A DNA stretch of 56,104 nt from Enterobacteriaceae bacterium UBA5654 (GTDB taxonomy: Bacteria; Pseudomonadota; Gammaproteobacteria; Enterobacterales; Enterobacteriaceae). Made by a program: the position numbers and the translations under genes. Every line of letters begins with the position of its first letter. Positions within the stretch are counted from its first letter, which is position 1. The notes under the pieces are model-generated. The model was not told the DNA's origin and did not search any database. It saw nothing but the letters and a program-made list of their open reading frames with translations. Below, one piece after another: positions 34,098 to 42,874 of the stretch. The stretch spans positions 41,111-97,214 of the forward strand of contig DIJC01000013.1 of NCBI GenBank assembly GCA_002421005.1, read 5' to 3'.

Positions 34098-35510
34098 TTA
34101 TTCCATCGCAATATGCACCGCTTCACCCAGTTGTTGCAGCGCCTCACGATTTTTTTCGGTCAGCGGCAGGGCGCAGTTAATGCGCAGGCAGTTACGGTAT
34201 TTCCCGGAGGCGGAGAACAGCGATCCGGGGGCCACCTGAATTTTCAGACGGCAAAGCTGCTTCGCTACGCAGACCATATCCACGATTTCCGGTAATTCTA
34301 CCCACAGCATAAAACTGCCTTGCGGCCGGGTTACGCAGATGTCGCAGGGAAAATACTGGCGCACCCAGCAGGTCCAGGTTTCCATATTATTCTGATAAAG
34401 CTGGCGGATCCGCCGCAGGTGTCGGTGATAGTGTCCGTCACGGATAAACGCCGCCACCGCCATTTGCATGGCCGGAACGCTGGTACTGCTGGTGGCATAT
34501 TTCATATGCAGCACGCGGTCGCGGTAGCGTCCGGGGACGATCCAGCCAACGCGCAACCCCGGCGCGATGCTTTTGGTGAAGGAGCTGCACAGCAGCACCC
34601 GCCCGTCAATATCCCAGGATTTAATCGTGCGTGGACGCGGATATTCGCGCGCCAGCTCGCCATAGATATCATCTTCAAAAATCACGATATCGTGACGCTG
34701 GGCAAGCGACAGCACTGCCCGTTTACGCGCGTCCGACATGGTAAAACCGAGTGGATTATTACAGGTCGGGACGAGGATCACCCCTTTGATCGGCCACTGT
34801 TCCAGCGCCAGTTCCAGCGCTTCAATGCTGATCCCGGTCTGGGAGTCGGTCGGGATCTCAATGGCTTTAATATCAAAGCCGCGCAGCATTTGCATGGTGC
34901 CGTAATAGGAAGGGGATTCCACCGCCACAATATCGCCAGGTTTGCAGACCGCGAGCAGGGCGATAGCCAGCGCGCTGTGACAGCCATTGGTGACGACAAT
35001 ATCGTCGCTGGTGACCGCGGTCTGGCTGTCAAGCATCACGCGGGTGATCTGTTCGCGCAGATCGCGTCGGCCCGCCAGTTCATCATAGCCGAGCACCCCG
35101 GCGGGATTATGCTGCACGATGCGGCTCATCTCGCGCCACAGCGGTTTAAGACTCGGCTGGCTGACGTCCGGCGCACCGCTGCCAAAAGCAATCAGCGATT
35201 TGTCATGGTGATCGTCAAGCAGGGTGTGCACCTGGTCCCATTGGGTGATGTCTACCGGACGCTGCACCGGCTTACTCATCGCAGGCACCGGCGGCTGCGC
35301 TTTATGCGGCGCAACAAAATAGCCGGAGCGCGGCTGCGGCGTAATGAGCTGAAGATTTTCCAGCGTCTGGTACGCCTGCTGCACGGTGCTGATGCTGACT
35401 CCGTGCTCCTGACTCAGCGCGCGCACCGACGGCAGTTTTTCGCCGTGGCGATACAGCCCCTGCTCAATGCGCTCCGCCAGAAGATTTGCCAGATGTTGAT
35501 AACGCGTCAT
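34098..35510 (-). CDS. yjiR: MocR/PdxR-type regulator YjiR
   Basis: 470 aa, as in E. coli. GntR winged helix at residues ~1-75 (LPSVRALSQEHGVSISTVQQAYQTLENL), a linker, then a fold-type I aminotransferase domain that binds PLP, with the Schiff-base Lys in CSSFTKSIAPGLRVGW and DDIYGEL, NPLG motifs. The MocR family uses PLP as effector or senses amino compounds. The target is unknown in E. coli. Direct repeats in the upstream region (35527-35582) are the likely binding sites. Divergent from yjiS. Confidence 0.94.
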   Translation of the reverse strand: MTRYQHLANLLAERIEQGLYRHGEKLPSVRALSQEHGVSISTVQQAYQTLENLQLITPQPRSGYFVAPHKAQPPVPAMSKPVQRPVDITQWDQVHTLLDDHHDKSLIAFGSGAPDVSQPSLKPLWREMSRIVQHNPAGVLGYDELAGRRDLREQITRVMLDSQTAVTSDDIVVTNGCHSALAIALLAVCKPGDIVAVESPSYYGTMQMLRGFDIKAIEIPTDSQTGISIEALELALEQWPIKGVILVPTCNNPLGFTMSDARKRAVLSLAQRHDIVIFEDDIYGELAREYPRPRTIKSWDIDGRVLLCSSFTKSIAPGLRVGWIVPGRYRDRVLHMKYATSSTSVPAMQMAVAAFIRDGHYHRHLRRIRQLYQNNMETWTCWVRQYFPCDICVTRPQGSFMLWVELPEIVDMVCVAKQLCRLKIQVAPGSLFSASGKYRNCLRINCALPLTEKNREALQQLGEAVHIAME

Positions 35511-35526
35511 GCTGTATCCTTTTTTT

Positions 35527-35582
35527 GTGCCATACAGACGATTAAATCAGTACAGATTAAAAGTAAAAGTGCCATGCAGACG
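35527..35582. promoter_or_regulatory. Direct repeats, candidate YjiR operator
   Basis: GTGCCATACAGACG (35527-35540) and GTGCCATGCAGACG (35569-35582) differ at one base and are spaced 42 bp start to start, about four helical turns. Direct repeats in the gap upstream of a MocR gene are the classic operator form for this family. Confidence 0.65.
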
Positions 35583-35687
35583 GGGTTATCGTCAATCTGT
35601 ATGTTAAAGAAAAGTATTTTTTGTAGCTGTATTGTCGTGGCTGTTTTAACGGAAGATAGCGTCTCAGACACAGAGAGGAGAGACGCG

Positions 35688-35852
35688 ATGGAATTTCATG
35701 AGAATCGGGCCAGACGGCCTTTTATCGGTTTTGTGATGCTCTGGCAGGCATTTACCCGCTGGCGTCGGCAGGCGCGGGCGAAGCGGGTATTGCAGAGAAT
35801 GAGCGATGCGCAACTCAGGGATATGGGACTGGAGAGGGATGATATTTGCTAG
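35688..35852 (+). CDS. yjiS: DUF1127 small protein YjiS
   Basis: 54 aa from the ATG at 35688, with AGGAG seven bases upstream. The DUF1127 signature is at the C-terminus (RVLQRMSDAQLRDMGLERDDI) and the middle is Arg/Trp-rich (WRRQARAKR). In other proteobacteria such short DUF1127 proteins have been linked to RNA binding and metabolism; the role of YjiS is unknown. Divergent from yjiR. Confidence 0.88.
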   Translation: MEFHENRARRPFIGFVMLWQAFTRWRRQARAKRVLQRMSDAQLRDMGLERDDIC

Positions 35853-35935
35853 GGCGGCAGTGGCCTGCGCTGTCGAAAACGTGATGTTATTTCCAACAAT
35901 GTCAGTATAATTGCAGGATAATTGTCTATACTTTT

Positions 35936-35947
35936 TTGTATATACAA
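35936..35947. promoter_or_regulatory. Candidate BrnA operator
   Basis: Perfect palindrome TTGTATATACAA 13 bp upstream of the brnT start, next to a second half-like TTGTCTATAC (35922-35931). The ribbon-helix-helix antitoxin BrnA is known to repress its own operon by binding here. Confidence 0.6.
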
Positions 35948-35960
35948 TAAGGGAAATGAT

Positions 35961-36248
35961 ATGCCGATGGAGTTTGAATGGGACGCAAACAAGGCAAAAA
36001 TCAATCAGAAAAAACACGGTGTCCGTTTTGAAGATGCAGTGCTGGTATTCGACGATCCCCGGCATTTGTCCCGTCAGGATCGCTATGAAAATGGTGAATA
36101 TCGGTGGCAGACCATCGGTCTGGTGCACGGCATAGTGGTTATTCTGGTTGCTCACACTATCCGGTTTGAAAGTGGGCAGGACGTTATCCGTATCATCAGC
36201 GCTCGAAAAGCGGATCGTAAAGAGAGGAATCGTTATGAGCATGGTTAA
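35961..36248 (+). CDS. brnT: BrnT toxin (ribonuclease)
   Basis: 95 aa from the ATG at 35961; SD AAGGG. Clear BrnT pattern: FEWDANKAKINQKKHGVRFEDAVLVFDDP then ...IGLVHGIVVILVAHTI and RIISARKADRKERNRYE. BrnT is a RelE-like RNase that stops translation under stress and is neutralised by BrnA. The stop overlaps the antitoxin start by 14 bp. Toxin-first order is standard for brnTA. Confidence 0.93.
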   Translation: MPMEFEWDANKAKINQKKHGVRFEDAVLVFDDPRHLSRQDRYENGEYRWQTIGLVHGIVVILVAHTIRFESGQDVIRIISARKADRKERNRYEHG

Positions 36249-36537
36249 ATATAAACGCGGCAGTGGCCCTGCGCTCGATGCTCAGCATGAGGCTGAATTA
36301 ACGGCGCTGGTGCAAAAATCTGATAACGATATTGACTACAGTGATATCCCTTCTTCGCGGGATGAGCAGTGGTCAGATGCGGTTCGCGGAAAGTTTTTTC
36401 GCCCGCTAAAAACCCAGGCGTCGGTACGTATAGATGCAGACGTGATGGAATGGCTAAAGCGGCCGGGGAAAGGGTATCAGACTCGCCTGAATGCCATCCT
36501 GCGTGAAGCGATGCTGCGTGAGCAGAATAAGAAATAA
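36235..36537 (+). CDS. brnA: BrnA antitoxin
   Basis: 100 aa from the ATG at 36235 (AGAGGAAT upstream). The C-terminal ribbon-helix-helix domain is SVRIDADVMEWLKRPGKGYQTRLNAILREAM; the acidic N-terminal part binds the toxin. Forms a tetramer with BrnT and represses the operon. The pair sits between yjiS and yjiA, where E. coli K-12 carries other accessory genes (the immigration control region). Confidence 0.93.
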   Translation: MSMVKYKRGSGPALDAQHEAELTALVQKSDNDIDYSDIPSSRDEQWSDAVRGKFFRPLKTQASVRIDADVMEWLKRPGKGYQTRLNAILREAMLREQNKK

Positions 36538-36650
36538 TATCGGTCAGCCTGGCGAGTTATGGAATAAGACCCCTCTCATCAGTGATACAGGGCTGAACGA
36601 TGGCGACGGAACGACAAGGTTTAACCCGGGATGCAAGAGGCGTAACTCAA

Positions 36651-36680
36651 TGCCGGATGCTGTTTCATCCGGCACCGTTT
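36651..36680. terminator. REP-like palindrome/terminator between brnA and yjiA
   Basis: TGCCGGATG (36651-36659) pairs with CATCCGGCA (36666-36674), then CCGTTTTTTA; ends brnTA and overlaps the end region of yjiA. Confidence 0.75.
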
Positions 36681-36681
36681 T

Positions 36682-37641
36682 TTACTTCTTCAGTCCCGCA
36701 AACGCGGCTCTAATCTCTTCTTCCGGCAGTTGTACCCCGATAAACACCAGCGTGCTGTGCGGCGTTTCGTCGCCCCACGGACGATCCCAGTCGGCGCTGT
36801 AGAGACGCTGGACGCCCTGGAACAGCAGGCGATTGGGCGCGCCATCGATCCACAGCATCCCTTTGTAGCGCAGCAGCTTTTCGGCGGACTCGAGCAGCAG
36901 GTTTTCCATAACCCGGGAGACATCGCTGATGTCCACCGGGTAGTCCAGCTCGACGACAATCGAGGAAATCTCATTCTGCTTATCCGCCATAAAATGAAAG
37001 CGCGGCTTCGCGGCCACGACGTTCTCTTCCAGCATAAAGCCGTTGGTGTTGAACAGCAGCGCGAGGTCAATGGCACCAAAGGTAACGGTGTAAACCGGGG
37101 CGCGGGCGTTGATACGCGCCAGACGCTCGCGCAGTTTTTCACTGTCGCCCGCGACGTCGGTTTTGCTGAGCAGAATGCGATCGGCATAGCCGATTTGTGA
37201 CTGGGCGAGGGTGAACTGGTTCATCTGCTCGTCGGCGTGTACCGCATCAACCAGCGCGATCACGCCGTCCAGCAGATAGCGCTGGCAGAGGATCTCATGG
37301 GAGAAAAAGGTCTGAATAATCGGGCCGGGATCGGCCATGCCGGTGCATTCAATCACCAGACGGTCAAACTCGATATCGCCCCGGTCAAGGCCGTCGAGGA
37401 GATCCAGCAGCGCGTTTTCCAGTTCGTTCGAGCGCGAGCAGCAGATGCAGCCGTTGGTCAGCGTTTTGATCTGGGTGGCGCGGTCGCCGATCAGCTGATC
37501 GTCAACGGAGACTTCGCCAAATTCGTTTTCGATGACGGCGATTTTAAAGCCGTGCTGTTCGTTAAGAATGTGGCGCAGCAGGGTGGTTTTGCCCGCGCCG
37601 AGAAAGCCGGTGAGGAGGGTGACAGCAATCGGAGTCATCAT
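36682..37641 (-). CDS. yjiA: G3E-family GTPase YjiA
   Basis: 319 aa. Walker A GFLGAGKTTLL (residues 12-22), the metal-binding GCICC (about 63-67), IECTGMADPG and the G4-like SKTD. COG0523 proteins are GTP-dependent metal chaperones; E. coli YjiA binds zinc and other metals at the CxCC. The operon order btsT-yjiX-yjiA is conserved. Start may be the second Met at 37638. Confidence 0.95.
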   Translation of the reverse strand: MMTPIAVTLLTGFLGAGKTTLLRHILNEQHGFKIAVIENEFGEVSVDDQLIGDRATQIKTLTNGCICCSRSNELENALLDLLDGLDRGDIEFDRLVIECTGMADPGPIIQTFFSHEILCQRYLLDGVIALVDAVHADEQMNQFTLAQSQIGYADRILLSKTDVAGDSEKLRERLARINARAPVYTVTFGAIDLALLFNTNGFMLEENVVAAKPRFHFMADKQNEISSIVVELDYPVDISDVSRVMENLLLESAEKLLRYKGMLWIDGAPNRLLFQGVQRLYSADWDRPWGDETPHSTLVFIGVQLPEEEIRAAFAGLKK

Positions 37642-37650
37642 TTTTCCTTC

Positions 37651-37845
37651 TTAGCAACAACTGCTTCCGCCGCTACCGTAGCGCGCTTCCTGACGCTCGC
37701 GGAAGAATTCGTTGTAGGTCATGTAAGGTTTACCCGGATGGTTGGTTTTCATGTGATCCACATAGTTGTCGTAATCCGGGATGCCAATCAGCATCTTTGC
37801 CGCCTGGCCGAGGTATTTTTTTGCTTCGCCTAAGTTACCAAACAT
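37651..37845 (-). CDS. yjiX: YbdD/YjiX family protein
   Basis: 64 aa from MFGNLGEAKKYL (37845); the family core is GIPDYDNYVDHMKTNHPGKP and the protein ends in CC (GGSSCC). Always found next to the CstA/BtsT symporters and needed with them in related organisms. Lies between btsT (50 bp) and yjiA (9 bp). Confidence 0.94.
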   Translation of the reverse strand: MFGNLGEAKKYLGQAAKMLIGIPDYDNYVDHMKTNHPGKPYMTYNEFFRERQEARYGSGGSSCC

Positions 37846-37895
37846 AACGTCATCCAGAAACAAAGGCGGGCAACGAAAGCTGCCCGCCATTTTAC

Positions 37896-40046
37896 TTAAT
37901 GGTGTGAAGAAGTCTTCACGCCGCCTTCCGGCACCGGAACGTACGGGGTTTCTTTATCCGTGCGTTCTGTGGTGTTGCGGGCATTGAGCCACGTCCGCAG
38001 GCCGTAGAAAATAATACTGTACACCACGATCAGGAACAGAATGCTCAGACCGGCGTTGGTGTAGTTGTTGACCACGATGTGGTTCATGTTAGCGATTTCC
38101 TGCGCGGTCAGTTCACCGCCGGCGGCAATACGTTCTTTGTACTGGTTCGCCATGTAGAAGAAACCTTCCATCTGCGGGTTGCTGCTGAACAGTTTCAGGC
38201 CCAGCGCCCAGGTGGTGCAGATCAGCAGCCATACTGCCGGGATCACCGTTACCCAGATGTATTTGGTGCGCTGCATTTTGACCAGCACCACGGTGCCCAG
38301 CACCAGCGCGACGGCAGCCAGCATCTGGTTAGAGATACCGAACAGCGGCCACAGGCTTTTCACGCCGCCCAGCGGATCGACCACGCCCTGATACAGCAGG
38401 TAGCCCCACAGACCCACGCAGCCCGCCGTACCGATGGCACCGGCCACCAGCGAGTCGGTTTTTTTCAGGAACGGCACGAAGTTGCCCAGCAGATCCTGAA
38501 GCATAAAGCGGCCAGAACGCGTACCGGCATCCAGCGCAGTCAGGATAAACAGCGCTTCAAACAGGATACCGAAGTGATACCAGAAGCCCATATCCATGAC
38601 CGGGACGATTTTATGGAAGACGTGTGCAATCCCTACCGCCAGCGTCGGTGCGCCACCGGCGCGGTTCAGCACTGAAGGTTCGCCAATGTCTTTCGCGGTT
38701 TGCAGGATCTGTTCAGGCGAAATCACAAAGCCCCACGAACTGACGGTCGCTGCCGCGTGGGCAGTGACATCTTTCAGCTGCGCCATAATCAGCGGCGCGT
38801 TATCGCCGCCCAGCTCGTGCAGGTTCGGCATGGTGATGCCGAGGCCCGCAGGCGGGGTGTTCATCGCGAAGTACAGGCCCGGTTCGATGATCGACGCTGC
38901 GACCAGCGCCATTACTGCCACGAAGGACTCCATTAACATCGCGCCATAGCCGATGAAACGCGCGTCGGTTTCACAGGCCAGCAGCTTCGGCGTGGTGCCG
39001 GAGGCGATCAGTGCGTGGAAGCCCGAGACCGCGCCGCAGGCGATGGTAATAAACAGGAACGGGAACAGCGCCCCTTTCCACAGCGGACCCGTACCGTCAA
39101 CGTACTGGGTCATGGCAGGCATTTTCAGTTCCGGGTTAAGGATGACAATACCGATTGCCAGACCGACGATCACGCCGATTTTCAGGAAGGTGGCGAGGTA
39201 GTCACGCGGCGCCAGAATCAGCCACACCGGCAGCAGCGCGGAGATAAACGCGTAGCCAATCAGGGTAAAGGTGATGGTGGTGTCTTTGAAGGTCAGCGCC
39301 GGACCCCAGTACGGGTCGTGGGCGATCACGCCGCCGAAGTAAATCGAAGCGACCAGCAGCACGATACCAATCACCGAGACTTCACCTACCCGGCCGGGAC
39401 GCAGGTAACGCATGTAAATACCCATAAACAGCGCAATCGGCACCGTTGAGCACACGGTAAAGACGCCCCACGGGCTTTCCGCCAGCGCTTTTACCACGAT
39501 CAGCGCCAGCACCGCGAGGATAATGATCATAATCAGGAAGCAGCCGAACAGCGCGATGGTGCCAGGCACCGGCCCCATCTCTTCTTTGATCATCTCGCCA
39601 AGAGATGCGCCGTTACGGCGAGAGGAGATAAACAGCACCATAAAGTCCTGCACCGCTCCGGCGAGCACCACGCCCGCCAGCAGCCACAGCGTGCCGGGCA
39701 GGTAGCCCATCTGCGCTGCCAGAACCGGACCGACCAGCGGGCCTGCTCCGGCAATTGCCGCAAAGTGGTGGCCGAACAGAACGTTACGGTTAGTCGGCAC
39801 GTAGTTCAGGCCGTCGTTGTTAATGACCGCAGGGGTGGCGCGAGTCGGGTCGAGCTTCATCACCTTCTGCGCGATGTAGAGGCTGTAATAACGGTATGCC
39901 ACCAGATAGACCGACACGGAGGCAACCACAATCCACAGTGCGCTGACGTGTTCGCCCCGACGCAGGGCAACCACTGACAGACAGAAAGCACCGATGATCC
40001 CAATGATCACCCAGGGTATATGCTTAAAAAGTTTTTTGGTATCCAT
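37896..40046 (-). CDS. btsT: Pyruvate/H+ symporter BtsT (YjiY)
   Basis: 716 aa, CstA-family, about 17 membrane helices. Takes up pyruvate at high affinity; in E. coli induced by BtsS/BtsR at the end of exponential growth and activated by CRP. Motifs: NRNVLFGHHFAAIAGAGPLVGPVLAAQMGYLPG (N-terminal core) and VSGFHALIASGTTPKLL. First gene of btsT-yjiX-yjiA. A perfect CRP site is at 40252. Confidence 0.96.
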   Translation of the reverse strand: MDTKKLFKHIPWVIIGIIGAFCLSVVALRRGEHVSALWIVVASVSVYLVAYRYYSLYIAQKVMKLDPTRATPAVINNDGLNYVPTNRNVLFGHHFAAIAGAGPLVGPVLAAQMGYLPGTLWLLAGVVLAGAVQDFMVLFISSRRNGASLGEMIKEEMGPVPGTIALFGCFLIMIIILAVLALIVVKALAESPWGVFTVCSTVPIALFMGIYMRYLRPGRVGEVSVIGIVLLVASIYFGGVIAHDPYWGPALTFKDTTITFTLIGYAFISALLPVWLILAPRDYLATFLKIGVIVGLAIGIVILNPELKMPAMTQYVDGTGPLWKGALFPFLFITIACGAVSGFHALIASGTTPKLLACETDARFIGYGAMLMESFVAVMALVAASIIEPGLYFAMNTPPAGLGITMPNLHELGGDNAPLIMAQLKDVTAHAAATVSSWGFVISPEQILQTAKDIGEPSVLNRAGGAPTLAVGIAHVFHKIVPVMDMGFWYHFGILFEALFILTALDAGTRSGRFMLQDLLGNFVPFLKKTDSLVAGAIGTAGCVGLWGYLLYQGVVDPLGGVKSLWPLFGISNQMLAAVALVLGTVVLVKMQRTKYIWVTVIPAVWLLICTTWALGLKLFSSNPQMEGFFYMANQYKERIAAGGELTAQEIANMNHIVVNNYTNAGLSILFLIVVYSIIFYGLRTWLNARNTTERTDKETPYVPVPEGGVKTSSHH

Positions 40047-40251
40047 AGTAAAACCTGGCCGTTTGCAATAAAAAGCAGCCGTAGCTGCGCGGGTATGTGT
40101 AAGAAATGTTCTGGAATTGCTATGTCAGCGGCGATGATGCCAGAGAGACGCGCGCGAAAAGTGGTCGATCTGGATGAGTGGTCGTATGCGTCGTTAAGCG
40201 GTCAGGGGGGAAAGTGAGTGGTTATGGGGAAAGTTACCCCACAGGGAAATA

Positions 40252-40267
40252 TGTGATTGAGATCACA
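40252..40267. promoter_or_regulatory. Consensus CRP site between btsT and tsr
   Basis: TGTGA-TTGAGA-TCACA matches the CRP consensus fully. It lies 206 bp before btsT and 132 bp before tsr; CRP is known to activate E. coli btsT. Confidence 0.85.
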
Positions 40268-40342
40268 AGAAAAATCAGGCTTATAGCCGCACAGACGGCG
40301 CGGTCATTCTTGCATCTGACGCCTTCGCAGGACGATTATCGG

Positions 40343-40369
40343 TAAAGTTTTCGCTTCTCAGGCCGAAAA
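40343..40369 (+). promoter_or_regulatory. FliA (sigma-28) promoter of tsr
   Basis: -35 TAAAGTTT (40343-40350), 11-bp spacer, -10 GCCGAAAA (40362-40369); the flagellar class-3 consensus is TAAAGTTT-N11-GCCGATAA. Start codon 29 bp later. Confidence 0.92.
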
Positions 40370-40398
40370 CCCGGTATCAGTTCAATGGAAGAGAAAAC

Positions 40399-42057
40399 AT
40401 GTTAAACCGTATCAAGATTGTCACCGGCCTGATGCTGGTGTTAGGACTTTTCGGCCTTTTACAACTCACCTCAGGCGGCTTGTTCTTTAACGCCCTCAAA
40501 CACGACAAAGAAAATTTCACCGTTTTACAGACCATCCGCCAGCAGCAGTCCACGCTGAATGAAAGCTGGGTTGCGCTGTTGCAGACCCGTAACACGCTTA
40601 ACCGTGCCGGGATCCGCTACATGATGGATCAGAATAATATCGGCAGTGGCGCGACCGTCGCGGAGCTGTCGCAGATCGCCAGCCGCACGCTGAAGCAGGC
40701 CGAGCAGGCGTGGGCGCAGTATGAAGCGCAGCCGCGCGATGCGCGTCAGAGCGACGTGGCCGCGATGGAAATCAAGCGCAACTACGGCATTTACCATGAT
40801 GCGCTGGCGGAGCTGATTGGCCTGCTGGGTGCGGGCAAGATCAACGAGTTTTTCGATCAGCCGACCCAGGGTTATCAGGACGGCTTTGAGAAGCAGTACC
40901 GGGAATATTTGCAGCAGAACGACGCGCTGTATCGCCAGGCGGTAGAAGAGAACCAGGTATCCTATAACCAGACGCTGTGGGTGCTGGGCGGTACGCTGCT
41001 GGTTGTTCTGCTGGTGATCGTGGTGGTGTGGATGGGAATTACCCGTGCGCTGCTGACGCCGCTGCATCGTTTGATTGCAAGCATCCGTCATATTGCGGGC
41101 GGCGATCTGGTTAAACGCATCGACGTGGAAGGCTCTAACGAAATGGGGCAACTGGCAGACAGCCTGCGTCATATGCAGGGTGAGCTGGTGCGCACCGTTG
41201 GCGATGTCCGCGACGGCGCGGATGCCATTTACAGCGGTGCCAGCGAAATCGCGATGGGCAACAACGATCTCTCTTCCCGTACCGAACAGCAGGCTGCCTC
41301 TCTGGAAGAAACCGCGGCCAGTATGGAAGAACTGACGGCTACCGTGAAGCAGAACGCCGAAAACGCCCGTCAGGCCAGCCAACTGGCGCTGAGCGCGTCA
41401 GAAACCGCGCAGAAAGGCGGTAAAGTGGTGGATAACGTGGTGCAGACCATGCGCGATATCGCCGGAAGCTCGCAGAAAATTGCCGATATTATCAGCGTGA
41501 TCGACGGCATTGCCTTCCAGACCAACATCCTGGCGCTGAACGCCGCCGTGGAAGCGGCGCGTGCTGGCGAGCAGGGGCGTGGTTTTGCGGTGGTGGCAGG
41601 CGAAGTGCGTAACCTCGCCCAGCGCAGCGCCCAGGCCGCCCGCGAAATCAAAAGCCTGATTGAAGACTCGGTTAATCGGGTTGACGTTGGCTCGACGCTG
41701 GTGGAAAGCGCCGGTGAAACGATGGATGAAATCGTCAACGCGGTAACCCGCGTCACCGATATCATGGGCGAGATCGCCTCGGCGTCCGATGAGCAAAGCC
41801 GTGGCATCGACCAGGTGGGACTGGCGGTTGCGGAGATGGATCGCGTGACCCAGCAGAACGCCTCGCTGGTGGAAGAATCTGCCGCCGCCGCCGCCGCGCT
41901 GGAAGAGCAGGCCAGCCGCCTGACGCAGGCCGTTGCCGTGTTCCGTATTATGCAGGCGCAGCAGCGTGACGTGACCACCGCGAAAGCCGCCCCGGCTCCG
42001 GTGCTGGCGCGCAACGTTCCCGCCACGGAAAATGGCGAGAACTGGGAAACCTTCTGA
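40399..42057 (+). CDS. tsr: Serine chemoreceptor Tsr
   Basis: 552 aa methyl-accepting chemotaxis protein. TM1 at ~10-30, a four-helix ligand domain to ~190, TM2 at ~190-213, a HAMP domain, then the signalling hairpin with tip FQTNILALNAAVEAARAGE. Serine-binding Arg64, Arg69 and Arg73 and Asn68 are all present (LQTRNTLNRAGIRYM). The C-terminal NWETF pentapeptide tethers CheR/CheB. Belongs to the flagellar regulon (FliA promoter). Confidence 0.97.
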   Translation: MLNRIKIVTGLMLVLGLFGLLQLTSGGLFFNALKHDKENFTVLQTIRQQQSTLNESWVALLQTRNTLNRAGIRYMMDQNNIGSGATVAELSQIASRTLKQAEQAWAQYEAQPRDARQSDVAAMEIKRNYGIYHDALAELIGLLGAGKINEFFDQPTQGYQDGFEKQYREYLQQNDALYRQAVEENQVSYNQTLWVLGGTLLVVLLVIVVVWMGITRALLTPLHRLIASIRHIAGGDLVKRIDVEGSNEMGQLADSLRHMQGELVRTVGDVRDGADAIYSGASEIAMGNNDLSSRTEQQAASLEETAASMEELTATVKQNAENARQASQLALSASETAQKGGKVVDNVVQTMRDIAGSSQKIADIISVIDGIAFQTNILALNAAVEAARAGEQGRGFAVVAGEVRNLAQRSAQAAREIKSLIEDSVNRVDVGSTLVESAGETMDEIVNAVTRVTDIMGEIASASDEQSRGIDQVGLAVAEMDRVTQQNASLVEESAAAAAALEEQASRLTQAVAVFRIMQAQQRDVTTAKAAPAPVLARNVPATENGENWETF

Positions 42058-42064
42058 TAAAACG

Positions 42065-42091
42065 GCCCGGCGCATGCGCCGGGCTTTTTTT
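42065..42091 (+). terminator. Terminator of tsr
   Basis: GCCCGGCGCATGCGCCGGGC palindrome followed by TTTTTTT. Confidence 0.95.
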
Positions 42092-42223
42092 ATTCTTTAC
42101 CCCCCTCAACCGACACTCTTCGCGCCATTTACCGTTCCCTGCGTCATAGAAAGCAAAATCAACGAACGAAAAAAAGCGTTCTGACAGCATCATATCCTCC
42201 TGAGCATTCAACAGGACAGACCA

Positions 42224-42825
42224 ATGCGCAAAGAAGAACTGCTGACTTTTCCTGGCAACCAGACAGATTTTTTTAATCCGCAGGCAATAAGCGAGGTCTT
42301 TACGGCGCGCTATCTGGCGGAGCGTTTCGCCATGCAGCGCCATACCGCCAGCCATTATCTTAATCAACGGGTTACGGAAGGGGAGATGGTGAAGATAAAT
42401 ACCCGCCCGGTCTACTTTCTGCACAAGCTCACGTTTTGTCAGCACTACTTTCCTTTGAGCCGCAACGAATACGCCAGCGTGGCGGATCTGCTGGCGGAAG
42501 GCGAGCAGGAACTGCCGCCGCCGGATCATTTTTCGTTGCTTATCGGCCATGATGAAAGCCTGAGAAAACCCATTGAACAGATGAAAACCGCGCTGTTCTA
42601 CCCGGATGGCGGCCTGCCGCTGTTCCTGGTGAAAGGAGAAGGGAAATGCCGCGAACTTGACGACCGCGCGAATACCCGCTGGACGGTATTGACGATGCTT
42701 TCCGCTGGCTGCTCGCGCCCTGCGTGGTTTCAACGCTGCTGGTGGATCGCCTGGCGGCGCACTTTGAACATCAGACCGGGCACGATCTGAATATTCGCCG
42801 TTATTACCGGCAGTTTGACGACTAA
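42224..42825 (+). pseudogene. Internally deleted sigma-54/PRD regulator (dgaR-like remnant)
   Basis: The N-terminal HTH is intact (MRKEELLTFPGNQTDFFNPQ, then TARYLAERFAMQRHTASHYLN and VKINTRPVYFLHKLT), followed by the start of the AAA domain (FSLLIGHDESLRKPIEQMKTALFY, PLFLVKGEGK). The frame then breaks at ~42640-42660, losing Walker A onward. In another frame the C-terminal end of a PRD domain remains (YPLDGIDDAFRWLLAPCVVS ... RRYYRQFDD, stop 42823-42825). A full LevR/DgaR protein is ~900 aa; about 700 residues are gone. Salmonella has dgaR and the dgaABCDEF glucosaminate PTS between tsr and opgB, so this is very likely the scar of that locus. Confidence 0.85.
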
Positions 42826-42833
42826 GTCGCATC

Positions 42834-42861
42834 GCCCGGCTCGCCGTAAGACCAGCCGGGC
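42834..42861. terminator. Stem-loop between the remnant and opgB
   Basis: GCCCGGCT (42834-42841) pairs with AGCCGGGC (42854-42861); near the opgB stop at 42875. Confidence 0.6.
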
Positions 42862-42874
42862 AGTGCAGGAGCCA

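Noticed and set aside
34320..35852. Long plus-strand frame (510 codons) opposite yjiR
   Set aside because: Shadow of yjiR; the real gene at its end is the 54-aa yjiS starting at 35688.
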